Source: Solimonas marina (GTDB taxonomy: Bacteria > Pseudomonadota > Gammaproteobacteria > Nevskiales > Nevskiaceae). From it: DNA of 64,000 nt. A program made the translations under genes and the position numbers. Of this stretch, positions 9,560 through 19,053 are shown one piece after another (the stretch's first letter is position 1; every line of letters begins with the position of its first letter). The stretch spans positions 310,001 to 374,000 of the forward strand of contig NZ_JAAVXB010000003.1 in NCBI RefSeq assembly GCF_012241385.1, given 5' to 3'. The notes beneath the pieces were generated by a model. That model saw only the letters and a program-made list of their open reading frames with translations. It ran no database searches and was not told where the DNA came from.

Positions 9560-10354
9560 ATGTCTGGTCACCTGCCTGTGCTGGACGTGCGCCGCGCGGC
9601 GCGCAATTTCTCACGCGCTGCCGCTGGCTACGAGCGTGCCGCGCAGTTGCAGGACCGCACACGGAAGGCCTTGCTCGCTCGCGTCGCAGCATTACAGCCG
9701 GTGCCGCGGACCATCGTCGACCTCGGCTGCGGCACCGGCCTCGGCGCGCGTGCCCTGCAGCTGCGTCATCCGCAGGCGACCGTCGTTGCGCTCGATCGTG
9801 CGCCCGGTATGGCGCAAGTCGCGCACCGCAGCGGCAGCCGTATGAGCGTTGTCGGTGACGCGCAAGCGCTGCCCCTGCGTGCGGCGAGTGCCGATCTGCT
9901 GTTCAGCAATCTGGTGCTGCAGTGGTGCCCGCAACCGCAGTGCGCGCTGGCGGAATTGGCGCGCGTGCTGGCGCCAGGCGGCGTCGCCGCGCTCAGCGTG
10001 CCGGGCGCCGGCACACTCGATGAATTGCGTGCTGCTTGGCGAGCGGTCGACACCGCCGAGCACGTCCACGCGTTCGCCACGCAGGCCGACTGGTCGCGGT
10101 GGGCGCGGGACGCCGGACTCGTCGTGCGTACAGCCGAAACGGTCCTGTATCCCGAATACCACGCCGACGTGCGGGCGCTGATGCAAAGCCTGCGCGACAT
10201 CGGCGCGCGCAACAGCAGTGCCGCGCGGCGTCAGCAGTGGCTGGGCAAATCGACGTTCGCGCAGCTCGATGCGGCATACGCGCCGTGGCGTTATGCGCGC
10301 GGCGTGCGTGCCAGTTGGCACATCATTGAATTGTTGCTGGAGCGCTCGGGATGA
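9560..10354 (+). CDS. bioC: Malonyl-ACP O-methyltransferase
   Basis: BioC methylates malonyl-ACP with SAM to start pimelate synthesis. The class-I methyltransferase motif IVDLGCGTG lies at about residue 52, followed by VVALDRAPGM, the DAQALPL segment and LVLQWCPQP, typical of BioC. Start ATG 9560 gives an N-terminus (RAARNFSRAAAGYERAAQLQ) that aligns with known BioC proteins. ATG 9536 is possible but would overlap bioF. The 3' end overlaps bioD by four bases (ATGA). Confidence 0.92.
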   Translation: MSGHLPVLDVRRAARNFSRAAAGYERAAQLQDRTRKALLARVAALQPVPRTIVDLGCGTGLGARALQLRHPQATVVALDRAPGMAQVAHRSGSRMSVVGDAQALPLRAASADLLFSNLVLQWCPQPQCALAELARVLAPGGVAALSVPGAGTLDELRAAWRAVDTAEHVHAFATQADWSRWARDAGLVVRTAETVLYPEYHADVRALMQSLRDIGARNSSAARRQQWLGKSTFAQLDAAYAPWRYARGVRASWHIIELLLERSG

Positions 10355-11061
10355 GCCGTGCCAACGCGAATGGCGCACCGACCTTGTTCGTCACCGGCAC
10401 CGACACCGAAGTCGGCAAGACGCGCGCGAGCACAGCGCTGCTGCGCCTGGCGCGGCATCGTGGTGTCGACGCCGTCGGCCTGAAGCCGATTGCCGCTGGT
10501 TGCGAACGCGTCGACGGTGCCTGGCAGAACGAGGATGCGCTGGCGTTGCTTGCCGCCAGCGACGGCGTCGAGGACTACGCGGCGATCAATCCGATCGCGC
10601 TGCCGTCGCCGATCGCGCCGCATATCGCCGCCGCCGATGTCGGCACGCCGATCTCGATCGACGTGCTCGACGCCGCGCATGCGGCCCTACAGACGCGGCA
10701 TGCGCGCGTGATCGTCGAAGGCGCCGGTGGCTGGCGTGTGCCGCTCGATGCGCAGACTGATTTTGCCGACTGGGTTGCGACGCACCGCTGGCCGGTGGTG
10801 CTGGTCGTTGGCCTGCGCCTCGGCTGCCTCAATCACGCACTGCTGACGGCCGAGTCGGTGATGCGGCGCACGACGCTGGCCGGCTGGATCGCCAATCGCC
10901 TGCCGCCCGCGCAGCCGCGCTGGCAGGAAAATCTCGACACCTTGTGCGCGCGCCTGCCGGTGCCGCTGCTCGGAGTTTTGCCGGAGCACGGCGACGACAT
11001 CGCCAACCGCGACGCGCTCGACACGCCTGCGACACGCCAGCTCCTGGGGCTAAGCGACTGA
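10351..11061 (+). CDS. bioD: Dethiobiotin synthetase
   Basis: This ATP-dependent enzyme carboxylates 7,8-diaminononanoate and closes the ureido ring. The 236-residue protein has the P-loop GTDTEVGKT (residues 16-24), the conserved lysine segment VGLKPIAAG and the EGAGGWRVPL motif. It ends the bio operon, and a hairpin followed by a T run lies downstream. bioA is not in this window. Confidence 0.95.
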   Translation: MSRANANGAPTLFVTGTDTEVGKTRASTALLRLARHRGVDAVGLKPIAAGCERVDGAWQNEDALALLAASDGVEDYAAINPIALPSPIAPHIAAADVGTPISIDVLDAAHAALQTRHARVIVEGAGGWRVPLDAQTDFADWVATHRWPVVLVVGLRLGCLNHALLTAESVMRRTTLAGWIANRLPPAQPRWQENLDTLCARLPVPLLGVLPEHGDDIANRDALDTPATRQLLGLSD

Positions 11062-11079
11062 TTTCGCTGCAGTGCACAA

Positions 11080-11110
11080 CGACGAAGGTGCTTTGCGCAC
11101 TTTTTCGTCG
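11080..11110 (+). terminator. Probable terminator after bioD
   Basis: An imperfect stem pairs CGACGAA with TTCGTCG and an inner GTGC with GCAC, with a TTTTT run in the 3' side, 19 bases past the bioD stop. A candidate -10 box (TACAAT, 11117-11122) for the next gene follows immediately. Confidence 0.55.
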
Positions 11111-11151
11111 ATGCTCTACAATCAAATCGCTTCAACAGCGCGGTCATTCTG

Positions 11152-11679
11152 ATGTCTCGGGATACGCAGCTTACGATCGGACCGAACGGGTCGTTGACCG
11201 TCCGCCAGGCGTGGCTGTTCTTCGCGATGACGGCCGCCGTTGGGTTCGGCATTGCCGGCGGTATGGCAGCAATCGGTCTGTGGCCGATCCTGCCGTTCGC
11301 TGGTCTGGAGCTGGGGGCTCTCGCCGTAGCGTTGATCGTGTCGGTCAAGCGCAACGCTTATCGGGAAGTCATCCGGTTCTCGGATGATGTCGTTCGTATC
11401 GAATTTGGCATGGTGGGACACGGCGCTGCTTCAGCCGTGAACCTGTCGCGGCATTGGACTCGGGCCACGTTAGAGCCTGGGCCAAACCGCAATGCGCCGA
11501 CACAGCTGATGCTGTGCAGTGGCGCGCAGCAGGTGGAGATCGCGCGATGCGTCACGGACGAAGAGCGCGAGCAGTTGTTTTGCAGGCTGCAGGAATTGTT
11601 GTCACCCGCCTGGCGCACGTCGCCAGTAGCGCCGCAGGTTCCAAGCCGGGCGCGAGAGTTGCCATTTGGAGAACGATGA
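11152..11679 (+). CDS. DUF2244 family membrane protein
   Basis: This 175-residue protein has two adjacent hydrophobic helices (about residues 20-62) and a soluble C-terminal part, the layout of DUF2244. Members of this family are commonly encoded just upstream of cytochrome c oxidase subunit II, as here, where ctaC starts directly after its stop. A role in oxidase biogenesis is inferred from position; no catalytic motif is visible. Confidence 0.8.
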   Translation: MSRDTQLTIGPNGSLTVRQAWLFFAMTAAVGFGIAGGMAAIGLWPILPFAGLELGALAVALIVSVKRNAYREVIRFSDDVVRIEFGMVGHGAASAVNLSRHWTRATLEPGPNRNAPTQLMLCSGAQQVEIARCVTDEEREQLFCRLQELLSPAWRTSPVAPQVPSRARELPFGER

Positions 11680-12978
11680 ATGATGACGAGGAGACGACTG
11701 GCGCGTTTCGCGGCAGGATCGGGCGTGCCACTCGCGTCGCACGACGCATGGGCCTATACGGCGACCAGCAACGGCTGGAACATGCCGACCGGCGTCACGC
11801 AGATCGCGCATTCGGTGCACTCGCTGCACATGTGGGTCTTCCTGACCTGTGTCGCCATCGGCGTGGTCGTGTTCGGCGTGATGCTCTATTCGATCATCAA
11901 TCATCGCCGTTCCAAGCATCCGAATCCGGCCAACTTCCATGAGAACGTCAAGGTCGAGATCGCCTGGACCATCGCGCCGTTCGTGATCCTGATCTGCCTG
12001 GCGGTGCCGGCTGCCGGCACGCTGATCAAGATGGAGGACACGCGCAACTCCGATCTGACGGTGAAGGTCACCGGTTATCAGTGGAAGTGGCAGTACGAGT
12101 ACGTCGGTCAGGGCGTGTCGTTCTTCTCGACGCTGAGCCACGCTTCGAATGCCGCACGCCAGCTTGGCGCGCATGGCGAAGGGCTTTCCGGCTCGTTCAG
12201 TTCGGCGGATTTGAAGCAGCTCGAGCAAGCCGACGGCGGGCACTACCTGGTCAACGTCGATAACCCGCTGTATTTGCCGGTCGGCAAGAAGATCCGCTTT
12301 CTGATCACGTCGAACGACGTGATTCATGCCTGGTGGGTGCCGGACTTCGCGGTCAAGAAGGACGCGATTCCCGGCTACATCAACGAAGTCTGGACCAAGA
12401 TCGATGAACCCGGCGTCTATCGCGGCGTTTGCGCCGAGCTCTGCGGTCGCGATCACGGCTTCATGCCGATCGTCGTGCACGCCGTGCCCGAAGACGAGTT
12501 CGAGGCATTCCTGAAGCGGCAGAAAGACGGTGATCTGGAAGCGCAGGTGCCCTCTGCGGAGACTGTCGTCGGTGGTGCCGCGCCGAAGGCCGAGCCGGCT
12601 GTCGCGACTACCGAAGTCGCCGCCGCCGACACGGCAGACAGCGCCGCGGCTGCGCCGCCCCCGCCTGCGAAGAAGGCGTTGAGCGAGGCCGATCTGCTGG
12701 CCAAGGGCAAGACGGTGTACGAGGCGAACTGCCAAGCCTGTCATCAGGCCAATGGTCAGGGGATGCCGCCGAATTTTCCGGCGCTGGCCGGCAGCACGGT
12801 CGCCAATGGGCCGCCCGAGGCGCATATCGAGCAGATCCTCAAGGGCAAGAAGCTGATGCCGCCGTTCGCACAGCTTTCGGATGAAGAGATCGCGGCCGTC
12901 GCGACCTTCGAACGGACTTCCTGGGGCAACAAGGGCAGCGTGATTCAGCCCGACCAGGTCAGCGCGCTGCGTCAGTAA
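11680..12978 (+). CDS. ctaC: Cytochrome c oxidase subunit II with fused cytochrome c domain
   Basis: Subunit II of an aa3-type oxidase carries the CuA electron-entry site. Two transmembrane helices (about residues 48-72 and 92-115) precede a cupredoxin domain with the aromatic run [10 protein letters not shown] and the CuA motif [12 protein letters not shown] (about residue 250). After an Ala/Pro-rich linker, a cytochrome c domain has heme motif CQACH (about 350), making this a caa3-like subunit. The N-terminal 25 residues are Arg-rich with a weak hydrophobic core, so signal peptide and exact start are uncertain. Confidence 0.93.
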   Translation: MMTRRRLARFAAGSGVPLASHDAWAYTATSNGWNMPTGVTQIAHSVHSLHMWVFLTCVAIGVVVFGVMLYSIINHRRSKHPNPANFHENVKVEIAWTIAPFVILICLAVPAAGTLIKMEDTRNSDLTVKVTGYQWKWQYEYVGQGVSFFSTLSHASNAARQLGAHGEGLSGSFSSADLKQLEQADGGHYLVNVDNPLYLPVGKKIRFLITSNDVIHAWWVPDFAVKKDAIPGYINEVWTKIDEPGVYRGVCAELCGRDHGFMPIVVHAVPEDEFEAFLKRQKDGDLEAQVPSAETVVGGAAPKAEPAVATTEVAAADTADSAAAAPPPPAKKALSEADLLAKGKTVYEANCQACHQANGQGMPPNFPALAGSTVANGPPEAHIEQILKGKKLMPPFAQLSDEEIAAVATFERTSWGNKGSVIQPDQVSALRQ

Positions 12979-13009
12979 GCGCTGTTACGCAGACAGCAGG
13001 AGTAGCACC

Positions 13010-14656
13010 ATGGCTCATACGCACGACGATCACGCCCACGGCCACGATGACCACGCGCATCACGGTCCCGACAAAGGGATCATGCGCTGGATCAAGACGA
13101 CCAATCACAAGGATCTCGGCACGCTGTATCTGTTCTTCTCGTTCACGATGTTCTTCATCGGCGGTTTGATGTCGCTGGTGATTCGTGCCGAGTTGTTCCA
13201 TCCGGGCCTGCAGTTCGTCGAACCCGAATTCTTTAACCAGATGACGACGATGCACGCGCTGGTGATGATCTTCGGCGGCGTCATGCCGGGCTTCGTCGGC
13301 CTCGCCAACTGGATGGTGCCGATGATGATCGGCTGTTCGGATCTGGCCTTGCCGCGCGTCAACAACTGGGGCTTCTGGATCCTGCCGTTCGGCTTCGCGA
13401 TGATGCTGTCGACGCTGTTCATGGACGGCGGCGGCCCGGCCGGCGGCTGGACGATGTACCCGCCGCTGATGCTGCAGACCGGCAATGCGTTTCCGTTCCT
13501 GATCTTCTCCATCCATCTGCTCGGCATTTCGTCGATCACCGGCGCGATCAACGTCGTCGTGACCATCCTCAACATGCGCACGCCGGGCATGACCTTGCTG
13601 AAGATGCCGCTGTTCGTCTGGGCCTGGCTGATCACGGCGTATCTGCTGATCGCGGTGATGCCGGTGCTGGCCGGCGCGGTGACGATGCTGCTGACCGACA
13701 AGTACTTCGGCACCAGCTTCTTCAATGCCGCCGGCGGTGGTGACCCGGTGCTGTTCCAGCACGTCTTCTGGTTCTTCGGGCACCCCGAGGTCTACATCCT
13801 GATCCTGCCGGCGTTCGGCGTGATCTCGACCATCATCCCGACCTTCGCGCGCAAGCCGCTGTTCGGTTACGACTCGATGGTCTACGCGCTGGCGTCGATC
13901 GCGTTCCTCAGCTTCATTGTCTGGGCGCATCACATGTTCACGGTTGGCATGCCGCTGGCCGGCGAACTGTTCTTCATGTTCGCGACGATGCTGATCGCGG
14001 TGCCGACCGGCGTGAAGGTGTTCAACTGGGTGGCGACGATGTGGCGCGGTTCGCTGACCTTCGAGACGCCGATGCTGTTCGCGATCGCCTTCGTGTTCCT
14101 GTTCACGATCGGCGGCTTCTCCGGCCTGATGCTGGCGATGACGCCGGTCGACTTCCAGTATCACGACACTTACTTCGTCGTCGCGCACTTCCATTACGTG
14201 CTGGTGCCGGGCGCGGTGTTCTCGATCATCGCCGCGATCTACTACTGGATTCCGAAATGGACCGGGCGCATGTACAACGAAAAGGCCGGTCAGTGGCACT
14301 TCTGGTTGTCGGCGATCTTCATCAACCTGACGTTCTTCCCGCAGCACTTCGTCGGCCTCGCCGGCATGCAGCGCCGTGTGCCGGATTACGCCGTGCAGTT
14401 CACCGATTTCAACGAGATCAGCACGATCGGTGCGTTCGGCTTCTTCTTCGCGCAGTTCATCTTCATCTTCAACATGCTGGCCTGTTGCTACGGCTGGTTC
14501 GGCCGCAAGCAGGATGCGCCGGCGCGGGTCTGGGAAGGCGCGCACGGCCTCGAATGGACGGTGCCGTCGCCGGCGCCTTACCACACCTTCGAGGAGCCGC
14601 CGCCCTTGCCGGAGAGCGAGCTGGCGTCGATCGGCGGCGGCGCGCACGCGCATTGA
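13010..14656 (+). CDS. ctaD: Cytochrome c oxidase subunit I
   Basis: This is the catalytic subunit, with 12 transmembrane helices, low- and high-spin heme and CuB. Key residues are visible: the heme-ligand segment MTTMHALVM, the HPEVY motif with cross-linked Tyr and the D-channel Glu, the CuB pair in WAHHMFTVG, and the heme ligands in [10 protein letters not shown]. These mark an A1-type oxidase. The first 20 residues are strikingly His/Asp-rich (eight His), and the protein ends in AHAH. It lies 31 bases after ctaC. Confidence 0.97.
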   Translation: MAHTHDDHAHGHDDHAHHGPDKGIMRWIKTTNHKDLGTLYLFFSFTMFFIGGLMSLVIRAELFHPGLQFVEPEFFNQMTTMHALVMIFGGVMPGFVGLANWMVPMMIGCSDLALPRVNNWGFWILPFGFAMMLSTLFMDGGGPAGGWTMYPPLMLQTGNAFPFLIFSIHLLGISSITGAINVVVTILNMRTPGMTLLKMPLFVWAWLITAYLLIAVMPVLAGAVTMLLTDKYFGTSFFNAAGGGDPVLFQHVFWFFGHPEVYILILPAFGVISTIIPTFARKPLFGYDSMVYALASIAFLSFIVWAHHMFTVGMPLAGELFFMFATMLIAVPTGVKVFNWVATMWRGSLTFETPMLFAIAFVFLFTIGGFSGLMLAMTPVDFQYHDTYFVVAHFHYVLVPGAVFSIIAAIYYWIPKWTGRMYNEKAGQWHFWLSAIFINLTFFPQHFVGLAGMQRRVPDYAVQFTDFNEISTIGAFGFFFAQFIFIFNMLACCYGWFGRKQDAPARVWEGAHGLEWTVPSPAPYHTFEEPPPLPESELASIGGGAHAH

Positions 14657-14669
14657 TGGTAATGCGCAC

Positions 14670-14798
14670 ATGGACAGCACGATGAGCGACGACATCGAGC
14701 GCAACAAGAAACGCGGCAACGTCATCCTGTTCTGGGTGCACGTCGTGCTGGCGGTGCTGATTCTGTGCGGCTTCGTCTACGCGACGGTACACAAATGA
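14670..14798 (+). CDS. Small single-span oxidase-associated protein
   Basis: This 42-residue ORF starts at ATG 14670 (or ATG 14682) and has a charged N-terminus (DDIERNKKRG) followed by one transmembrane helix (residues about 19-38). Small membrane proteins in this position, between subunit I and CtaG, are annotated as cytochrome oxidase small assembly proteins. Its stop overlaps the ctaG start (ATGA), supporting translation as part of the cox operon. Confidence 0.75.
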   Translation: MDSTMSDDIERNKKRGNVILFWVHVVLAVLILCGFVYATVHK

Positions 14799-15343
14799 CG
14801 ACGGCGGCACGTCACAACACCTATCGCCACGGGCTGCGTCTGCTGTTCGTGACGGCGCTGATGTTTGCGTTCGGGTTCGCGATGGTGCCGCTGTACGACA
14901 AGCTCTGCTACGCGCTTGGACTCAACGGCCGCGTCGCCAACGAAGCGGCCACGGTCGGCGGTCATGCGGTCGATGTCGCGCGCGAGGTCACGGTCGAGTT
15001 CCTGACCACCGTCAACGGCGGCCGGCCTTGGCACTTCGCGCCCGATCAGGCGTCGGTGACGATGCATCCGGGCGAGATGAAGACCGTCAGCTTCGTATTC
15101 CGCAACACCCAGGATCGCGACATCGTCGCGCAGGCCGTGCCCAACATCGCACCAGCGACGGCAGCGCGCTATCTGCACAAGACCGAATGCTTCTGCTTCA
15201 ACCAGCAAGCGTTCGCCGCCGGTGAGGAAAAGCACATGCCGGTGGCGTTCACGCTCGATCCGTCGCTGCCGGACGACATCGAGCGCCTGACGCTGGCCTA
15301 CACCTTTTTCGACGTCACTGATTCTGCACCCAGGCTGGACTAA
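14795..15343 (+). CDS. ctaG: Cytochrome c oxidase copper chaperone CtaG/Cox11
   Basis: This chaperone delivers copper to the CuB site of subunit I. The 182-residue protein has one N-terminal membrane anchor (about residues 13-33) and a periplasmic domain with the copper-binding CFCF motif (in KTECFCFNQQ) and the family segments FAMVPLYDKLC and FFDVT. The ATG at 14795 overlaps the preceding stop by four bases. Confidence 0.95.
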   Translation: MTTAARHNTYRHGLRLLFVTALMFAFGFAMVPLYDKLCYALGLNGRVANEAATVGGHAVDVAREVTVEFLTTVNGGRPWHFAPDQASVTMHPGEMKTVSFVFRNTQDRDIVAQAVPNIAPATAARYLHKTECFCFNQQAFAAGEEKHMPVAFTLDPSLPDDIERLTLAYTFFDVTDSAPRLD

Positions 15344-15360
15344 AAGAAGAGGAGATCGAC

Positions 15361-16239
15361 ATGTCGACCCAAGCCGCTGCCCATTCCGAGCGCTATTTCG
15401 TGCCGGCACCGAGCGTCTGGCCGTTCGTGCTGACGGCGGCACTGGTCTGTCTGGTCGCCGGGGTTGCGAGTTTCCTCGAGAACGATCATGTCGGGCCGGT
15501 ACCGATCTTCATCGGCGGCGTGCTGTCGATCGCGGTGATCTTCTTGTGGTTCCGCGACGTCGTGCATGAAAGCGAAGGCGGCCGCTACAGTGCGCAAGTC
15601 GATCGCACGTTCCGCTGGGGCATGTCGTGGTTCATCTTCTCTGAGGTGATGTTCTTCGGCGCCTTCTTCGGTGCGCTGTTCTACGCACGCTCGCTGTCGA
15701 TTCCGTGGCTGGGCGGCGAGGGCACCAAGGTGGCGACCAATCTGTTCCTGTGGCCGGGTTTCGAGGCCGGCTGGCCGTCCAATGGCCCCGGTGAAGTCGG
15801 CGGTTCGTTCCAGACGATTCCGGCGTTCGGTGTGCCGCTGCTCAACACCATCCTGCTGCTGACGTCCGGCTTCACGATCACCATGGCGCATCACGCGCTG
15901 AAGGCCAACCGCCGCATGATCTGCATCTTGTGGATGTGGGCGACGGTGGCGCTTGGCGCGTCCTTCCTGTGGTTCCAGGCCCACGAATATCTGGAGGCCT
16001 ATACCGAGCTCAACCTGACGCTGGGCAGCGGCGTTTACGGCTCGACGTTCTTCATGCTCACCGGTTTTCACGGCCTGCACGTGACGCTCGGCACCATCAT
16101 GCTGATCACCATCACGCTGCGGCTGATGTTCGGGCACTTCAAGCCGGATTCGCATTTCGGCTTTGAAGGCGTGGCCTGGTATTGGCACTTCGTCGACGTC
16201 GTCTGGCTGGCGCTGTTCGTCGTCGTTTACTGGCTCTGA
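15361..16239 (+). CDS. ctaE: Cytochrome c oxidase subunit III
   Basis: This 292-residue membrane subunit stabilises the oxidase core. It has the seven-helix subunit III pattern with FRWGMSWFIFSEVMFFGAFFGA, MAHHALK, FQAHEY and the C-terminal GVAWYWHFVDVVWLALFVVVY. A good RBS (AGAGGAG) lies before ATG 15361. It is the last gene of the structural cox operon and is followed by a strong terminator. Confidence 0.97.
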   Translation: MSTQAAAHSERYFVPAPSVWPFVLTAALVCLVAGVASFLENDHVGPVPIFIGGVLSIAVIFLWFRDVVHESEGGRYSAQVDRTFRWGMSWFIFSEVMFFGAFFGALFYARSLSIPWLGGEGTKVATNLFLWPGFEAGWPSNGPGEVGGSFQTIPAFGVPLLNTILLLTSGFTITMAHHALKANRRMICILWMWATVALGASFLWFQAHEYLEAYTELNLTLGSGVYGSTFFMLTGFHGLHVTLGTIMLITITLRLMFGHFKPDSHFGFEGVAWYWHFVDVVWLALFVVVYWL

Positions 16240-16252
16240 CGTCCGGCCATGA

Positions 16253-16279
16253 AAAAGGCGACCGTTGCGGTCGCCTTTT
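16253..16279. terminator. Intrinsic terminator after ctaE
   Basis: A perfect 12-bp stem (AAAAGGCGACCG / CGGTCGCCTTTT) with a TTG loop lies 14 bases after ctaE. A/T tracts on both sides let it act in both directions, ending ctaE and the convergent DUF2909 gene. Confidence 0.9.
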
Positions 16280-16299
16280 CTTTGTGCCGGTGCTCGCCG

Positions 16300-16515
16300 T
16301 TACGGCGTCGGGATCACGCCATGCGGATGGATCCAGCCCATCAGGTAGGAGAGGATGACGAAGGCCAGCAGTGTGATCGACAGCGCGACGCGGATTTTCA
16401 GCGCCGTCAGCGTGCGGCGCTTGCTGCTCGGGTCGCGAACCAGAAAGACCACGCTGGTCAGCAGCGTCGCGACGACCGCGATCAGCAGAACGATAATGAT
16501 GACCTTGGCGAACAT
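16300..16515 (-). CDS. DUF2909 twin-transmembrane protein
   Basis: This 71-residue protein has two hydrophobic helices separated by a basic loop (RDPSSKRRTLTALKIR). DUF2909 members are commonly encoded between oxidase subunit III and SURF1 genes, often on the opposite strand as here. The function is unknown. ATG 16515 is preferred because it begins the first helix directly; a start at 16545 would add ten residues. Confidence 0.75.
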   Translation of the reverse strand: MFAKVIIIVLLIAVVATLLTSVVFLVRDPSSKRRTLTALKIRVALSITLLAFVILSYLMGWIHPHGVIPTP

Positions 16516-16599
16516 GATGCTGGGCGTCCCGGCGCCGGTCGGCAAATACGAAGCCCATCATAGCGCCGCCGGGCGCGGCGCCCGTCGTGCGTTTGCCGT

Positions 16600-17316
16600 A
16601 TGACGCGTCGCTTCAGGCCACCACGCTGGGCGCTGATCGCCACGCCGCTGGCCTGCGCGGCGATGGTCGTGCTCGGTATCTGGCAGCTCGACCGTGGTTT
16701 CGAGAAGCAGGCCATCCTCGATCGTTATGCACATGCTGGAGCACAGGCGCCTGCGGTATTGACCGCCGCCAGCGTTGCGCGACCAGAAGCGATCGTGCGT
16801 GCCGAGGTGCACGGACATTTCGATGCCGGGCGCCAACTGCTGCTCGACAATCAGGGCCACGATGGTCAGCCCGGCTATCACGTCTGGACGCCGCTGCAGC
16901 AGGACGACGGCAGCACGGTCGTGGTCGATCGCGGCTGGATTCCGCATGACGCAGCACAGGATGCCGAGGCGCTGCTGCCGCCGGGTGGCATGCGCAGCGT
17001 CGATGGGTACTGGCGTACGCCGCCGGTGCCTGGGCTGCGCCTCGCGGTCGACAACTGTGCCGCAGCGCCGTGGCCGCGCATCGTGCAGTTCCCGACCATT
17101 GATGATTTGCGCTGCCTGTACGGCTCCACGGTTGCAGCCGGCGTGCTGCTGATGGCGCCGAATGCGCCGGGCGGCTACGTCCGCGACTGGCAGACCACGC
17201 CGGAGCTGAATCCGGCGCTGCATTACGGCTATGCCGGCCAGTGGTTCGCGTTTACGCTGACCCTGCTGGTGATCTTCATCAAGCTCAGTTTCCGCGAGCC
17301 ACCATCGAATCCATGA
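16600..17316 (+). CDS. SURF1-family oxidase assembly protein
   Basis: SURF1 proteins assist heme a insertion into subunit I. The 238-residue protein has the family architecture: an N-terminal helix (about residues 9-28) followed by LGIWQLDRGFEKQ, a periplasmic domain with VDRGWIP, and a C-terminal helix after HYGYAGQWFAF. Its stop overlaps the next start by four bases. Confidence 0.92.
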   Translation: MTRRFRPPRWALIATPLACAAMVVLGIWQLDRGFEKQAILDRYAHAGAQAPAVLTAASVARPEAIVRAEVHGHFDAGRQLLLDNQGHDGQPGYHVWTPLQQDDGSTVVVDRGWIPHDAAQDAEALLPPGGMRSVDGYWRTPPVPGLRLAVDNCAAAPWPRIVQFPTIDDLRCLYGSTVAAGVLLMAPNAPGGYVRDWQTTPELNPALHYGYAGQWFAFTLTLLVIFIKLSFREPPSNP

Positions 17317-17927
17317 ATCAGGTTCCCCGTCGTCGCACGCAGTTCTATCTGCTGGTGTTGCTGTTCTTCGGTCCGCTGGCCGCCGCGGTGCTGCTCTACT
17401 TCGTGTTCCCGCAGTGGCAGCCGCAGGGCCGGACGAACTATGGCGAACTGATCACGCCGGCGCGACCGCTGCCGACCCTGGCGCTGGTCGACGCCGATGG
17501 CGGCGCGCACGGAGACGAGGCGCTGCGCGGACGCTGGACCTGGTTGTTCGTCGGCGGCGGCGCCTGCGACCCGGGCTGTGCCGAGCAGCTTTATCAATAC
17601 CGCCAGATTCGCACGCTGCTCAACGACAAGCGGCGCCGCGTCCGGCGCGTCTACATCGCGCCGGACGCGGCAGCACTCCCCGCGCTGCGCCAGCAACTAG
17701 CGACATTGCATCCTGACTTGCAGCTCTATGCGCCGGCCGATGCGGCGGCGGCCACGACGCTGCATGACGCGCTGCGGGCGCCGGGGACGGCGGCCGGCAG
17801 CCCTGGCGTGGTCTATCTGATCGACCCGCTCGGCAATTGGCTGATGGTCTACCGGCCCGACGCCGATTCGAAGGGCGTTCTCGCCGATATCAAGAAGCTG
17901 CTGTCGATCTCGCAGATCGACGCCTGA
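17313..17927 (+). CDS. Sco/thioredoxin-like membrane protein of the cox cluster
   Basis: This 204-residue protein has one N-terminal membrane helix and a periplasmic thioredoxin-fold domain. A CxxxC pair (CDPGC, after WTWLFVGGGA) resembles the copper/redox site of Sco1/SenC, but the usual CP dipeptide after the second Cys is missing. Position between SURF1 and ctaA supports a role in oxidase copper or thiol handling. The frame extends upstream, but ATG 17313 overlaps the SURF1 stop neatly and begins right before the helix. Confidence 0.75.
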   Translation: MNQVPRRRTQFYLLVLLFFGPLAAAVLLYFVFPQWQPQGRTNYGELITPARPLPTLALVDADGGAHGDEALRGRWTWLFVGGGACDPGCAEQLYQYRQIRTLLNDKRRRVRRVYIAPDAAALPALRQQLATLHPDLQLYAPADAAAATTLHDALRAPGTAAGSPGVVYLIDPLGNWLMVYRPDADSKGVLADIKKLLSISQIDA

Positions 17928-18009
17928 GCGCGGCGCGACCGGCGGCGGCTGGCTGGGTTAAAATTGACCTCTTGCGCCGACCCCCCGGCCTGTTTCGAAT
18001 GTTTCCGCC

Positions 18010-19053
18010 ATGCTCTGGTTCCGCCGTCTCAATCTGCTCGCCGCCGTCTGGTGCTTCTGTCTGGTCGTGGTCGGTGCGTACGTGCGGCTGTCGGACGCCG
18101 GGCTCGGCTGCCCGGATTGGCCAGGGTGCTACGGCCACCTGACGGTGCCGGACGCGCCGCACGAGCTGTCGTCGGCGGAGGCGAATTTCCCGGGCAAGCC
18201 GGTGGTCGCGGCCAAGGCGTGGAAGGAGATGATCCACCGCTATCTGGCTGAAACGCTGGGTTTGTTCATCGTCGCGCTGGCCATCGCCAGCCGCTTCGTC
18301 AAAGGCCTGCGCCGGCCGACCGTGCTGCCGTGGCTGCTGGTGGCGCTGGTGATCTTTCAGGGTGTGCTCGGCATGTGGACGGTGACCTGGCAGCTCAAAC
18401 CGCTGGTGGTGACCGGCCATCTGCTCGGTGGCATGACCACGTTCAGCCTGCTGCTGTGGATGTGGATCAGTACGCGGCCGACGTTCGATGGCGCGATCGT
18501 CCGCGAGCGCCTGGCCGCTGCCGGCGGTGCCGTGGCCCGCGCCGCGCCGCTGGCTCTGCGCCGCTTCGCGATCGTCGGTCTGGTGGTGCTGGTCTGCCAG
18601 ATCTTCCTCGGCGGCTGGACCAGCACCAATTACGCGGCGCTGGCCTGCCCGGACCTGCCGACCTGCCAGGGCAGCTGGCTGCCCGATATGGATTTCAAGG
18701 AAGCGTTCACGCTCTGGCACGGGCTGGACATCAACTACGAATACGGCGTGCTCGATGCACGAGCCCGCGTCACCATTCACTACATGCACCGTGTCGGCGC
18801 CGGCGTGACCTTCCTGGTGCTGCTGTCGCTGGGAATTTACCTGCTGCGACGCGCGGAACCGCTGTGGCGGCGTTTCGGTGCGGCGGTGATCGCGGCGTTG
18901 GTCGCGCAGGTGACGATCGGTATCAGCGTCGTGCACTTCCAGTGGCCGCTGCTGTTGGCCGCCGCGCATAATCTCGGTGCGGAAACGCTGCTCGCCGTGC
19001 TGGTCTCGCTCAACGCTTGTGCGTGGCGCCGGCTCGACGCGTCGGAGGCATGA
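18010..19053 (+). CDS. ctaA: Heme A synthase (Cox15/CtaA)
   Basis: This 347-residue, roughly eight-helix membrane enzyme oxidises the heme O methyl group to formyl, giving heme A. Conserved segments include VVGAYVRLSDAGLGCPDWPGC, the His-containing EMIHRYLAETLGL, TGHLLGGM, HYMHRVGAG and AAAHNLGAETLLA. Its last bases overlap ctaB (ATGA), so the two heme-modification steps are cotranslated. Confidence 0.95.
   Translation: MLWFRRLNLLAAVWCFCLVVVGAYVRLSDAGLGCPDWPGCYGHLTVPDAPHELSSAEANFPGKPVVAAKAWKEMIHRYLAETLGLFIVALAIASRFVKGLRRPTVLPWLLVALVIFQGVLGMWTVTWQLKPLVVTGHLLGGMTTFSLLLWMWISTRPTFDGAIVRERLAAAGGAVARAAPLALRRFAIVGLVVLVCQIFLGGWTSTNYAALACPDLPTCQGSWLPDMDFKEAFTLWHGLDINYEYGVLDARARVTIHYMHRVGAGVTFLVLLSLGIYLLRRAEPLWRRFGAAVIAALVAQVTIGISVVHFQWPLLLAAAHNLGAETLLAVLVSLNACAWRRLDASEA

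Noticed and set aside
12959-14725. 588-codon minus-strand frame opposite ctaD
   Set aside because: The Arg/His/Glu-rich sequence without motifs lies fully opposite an unmistakable oxidase subunit I.
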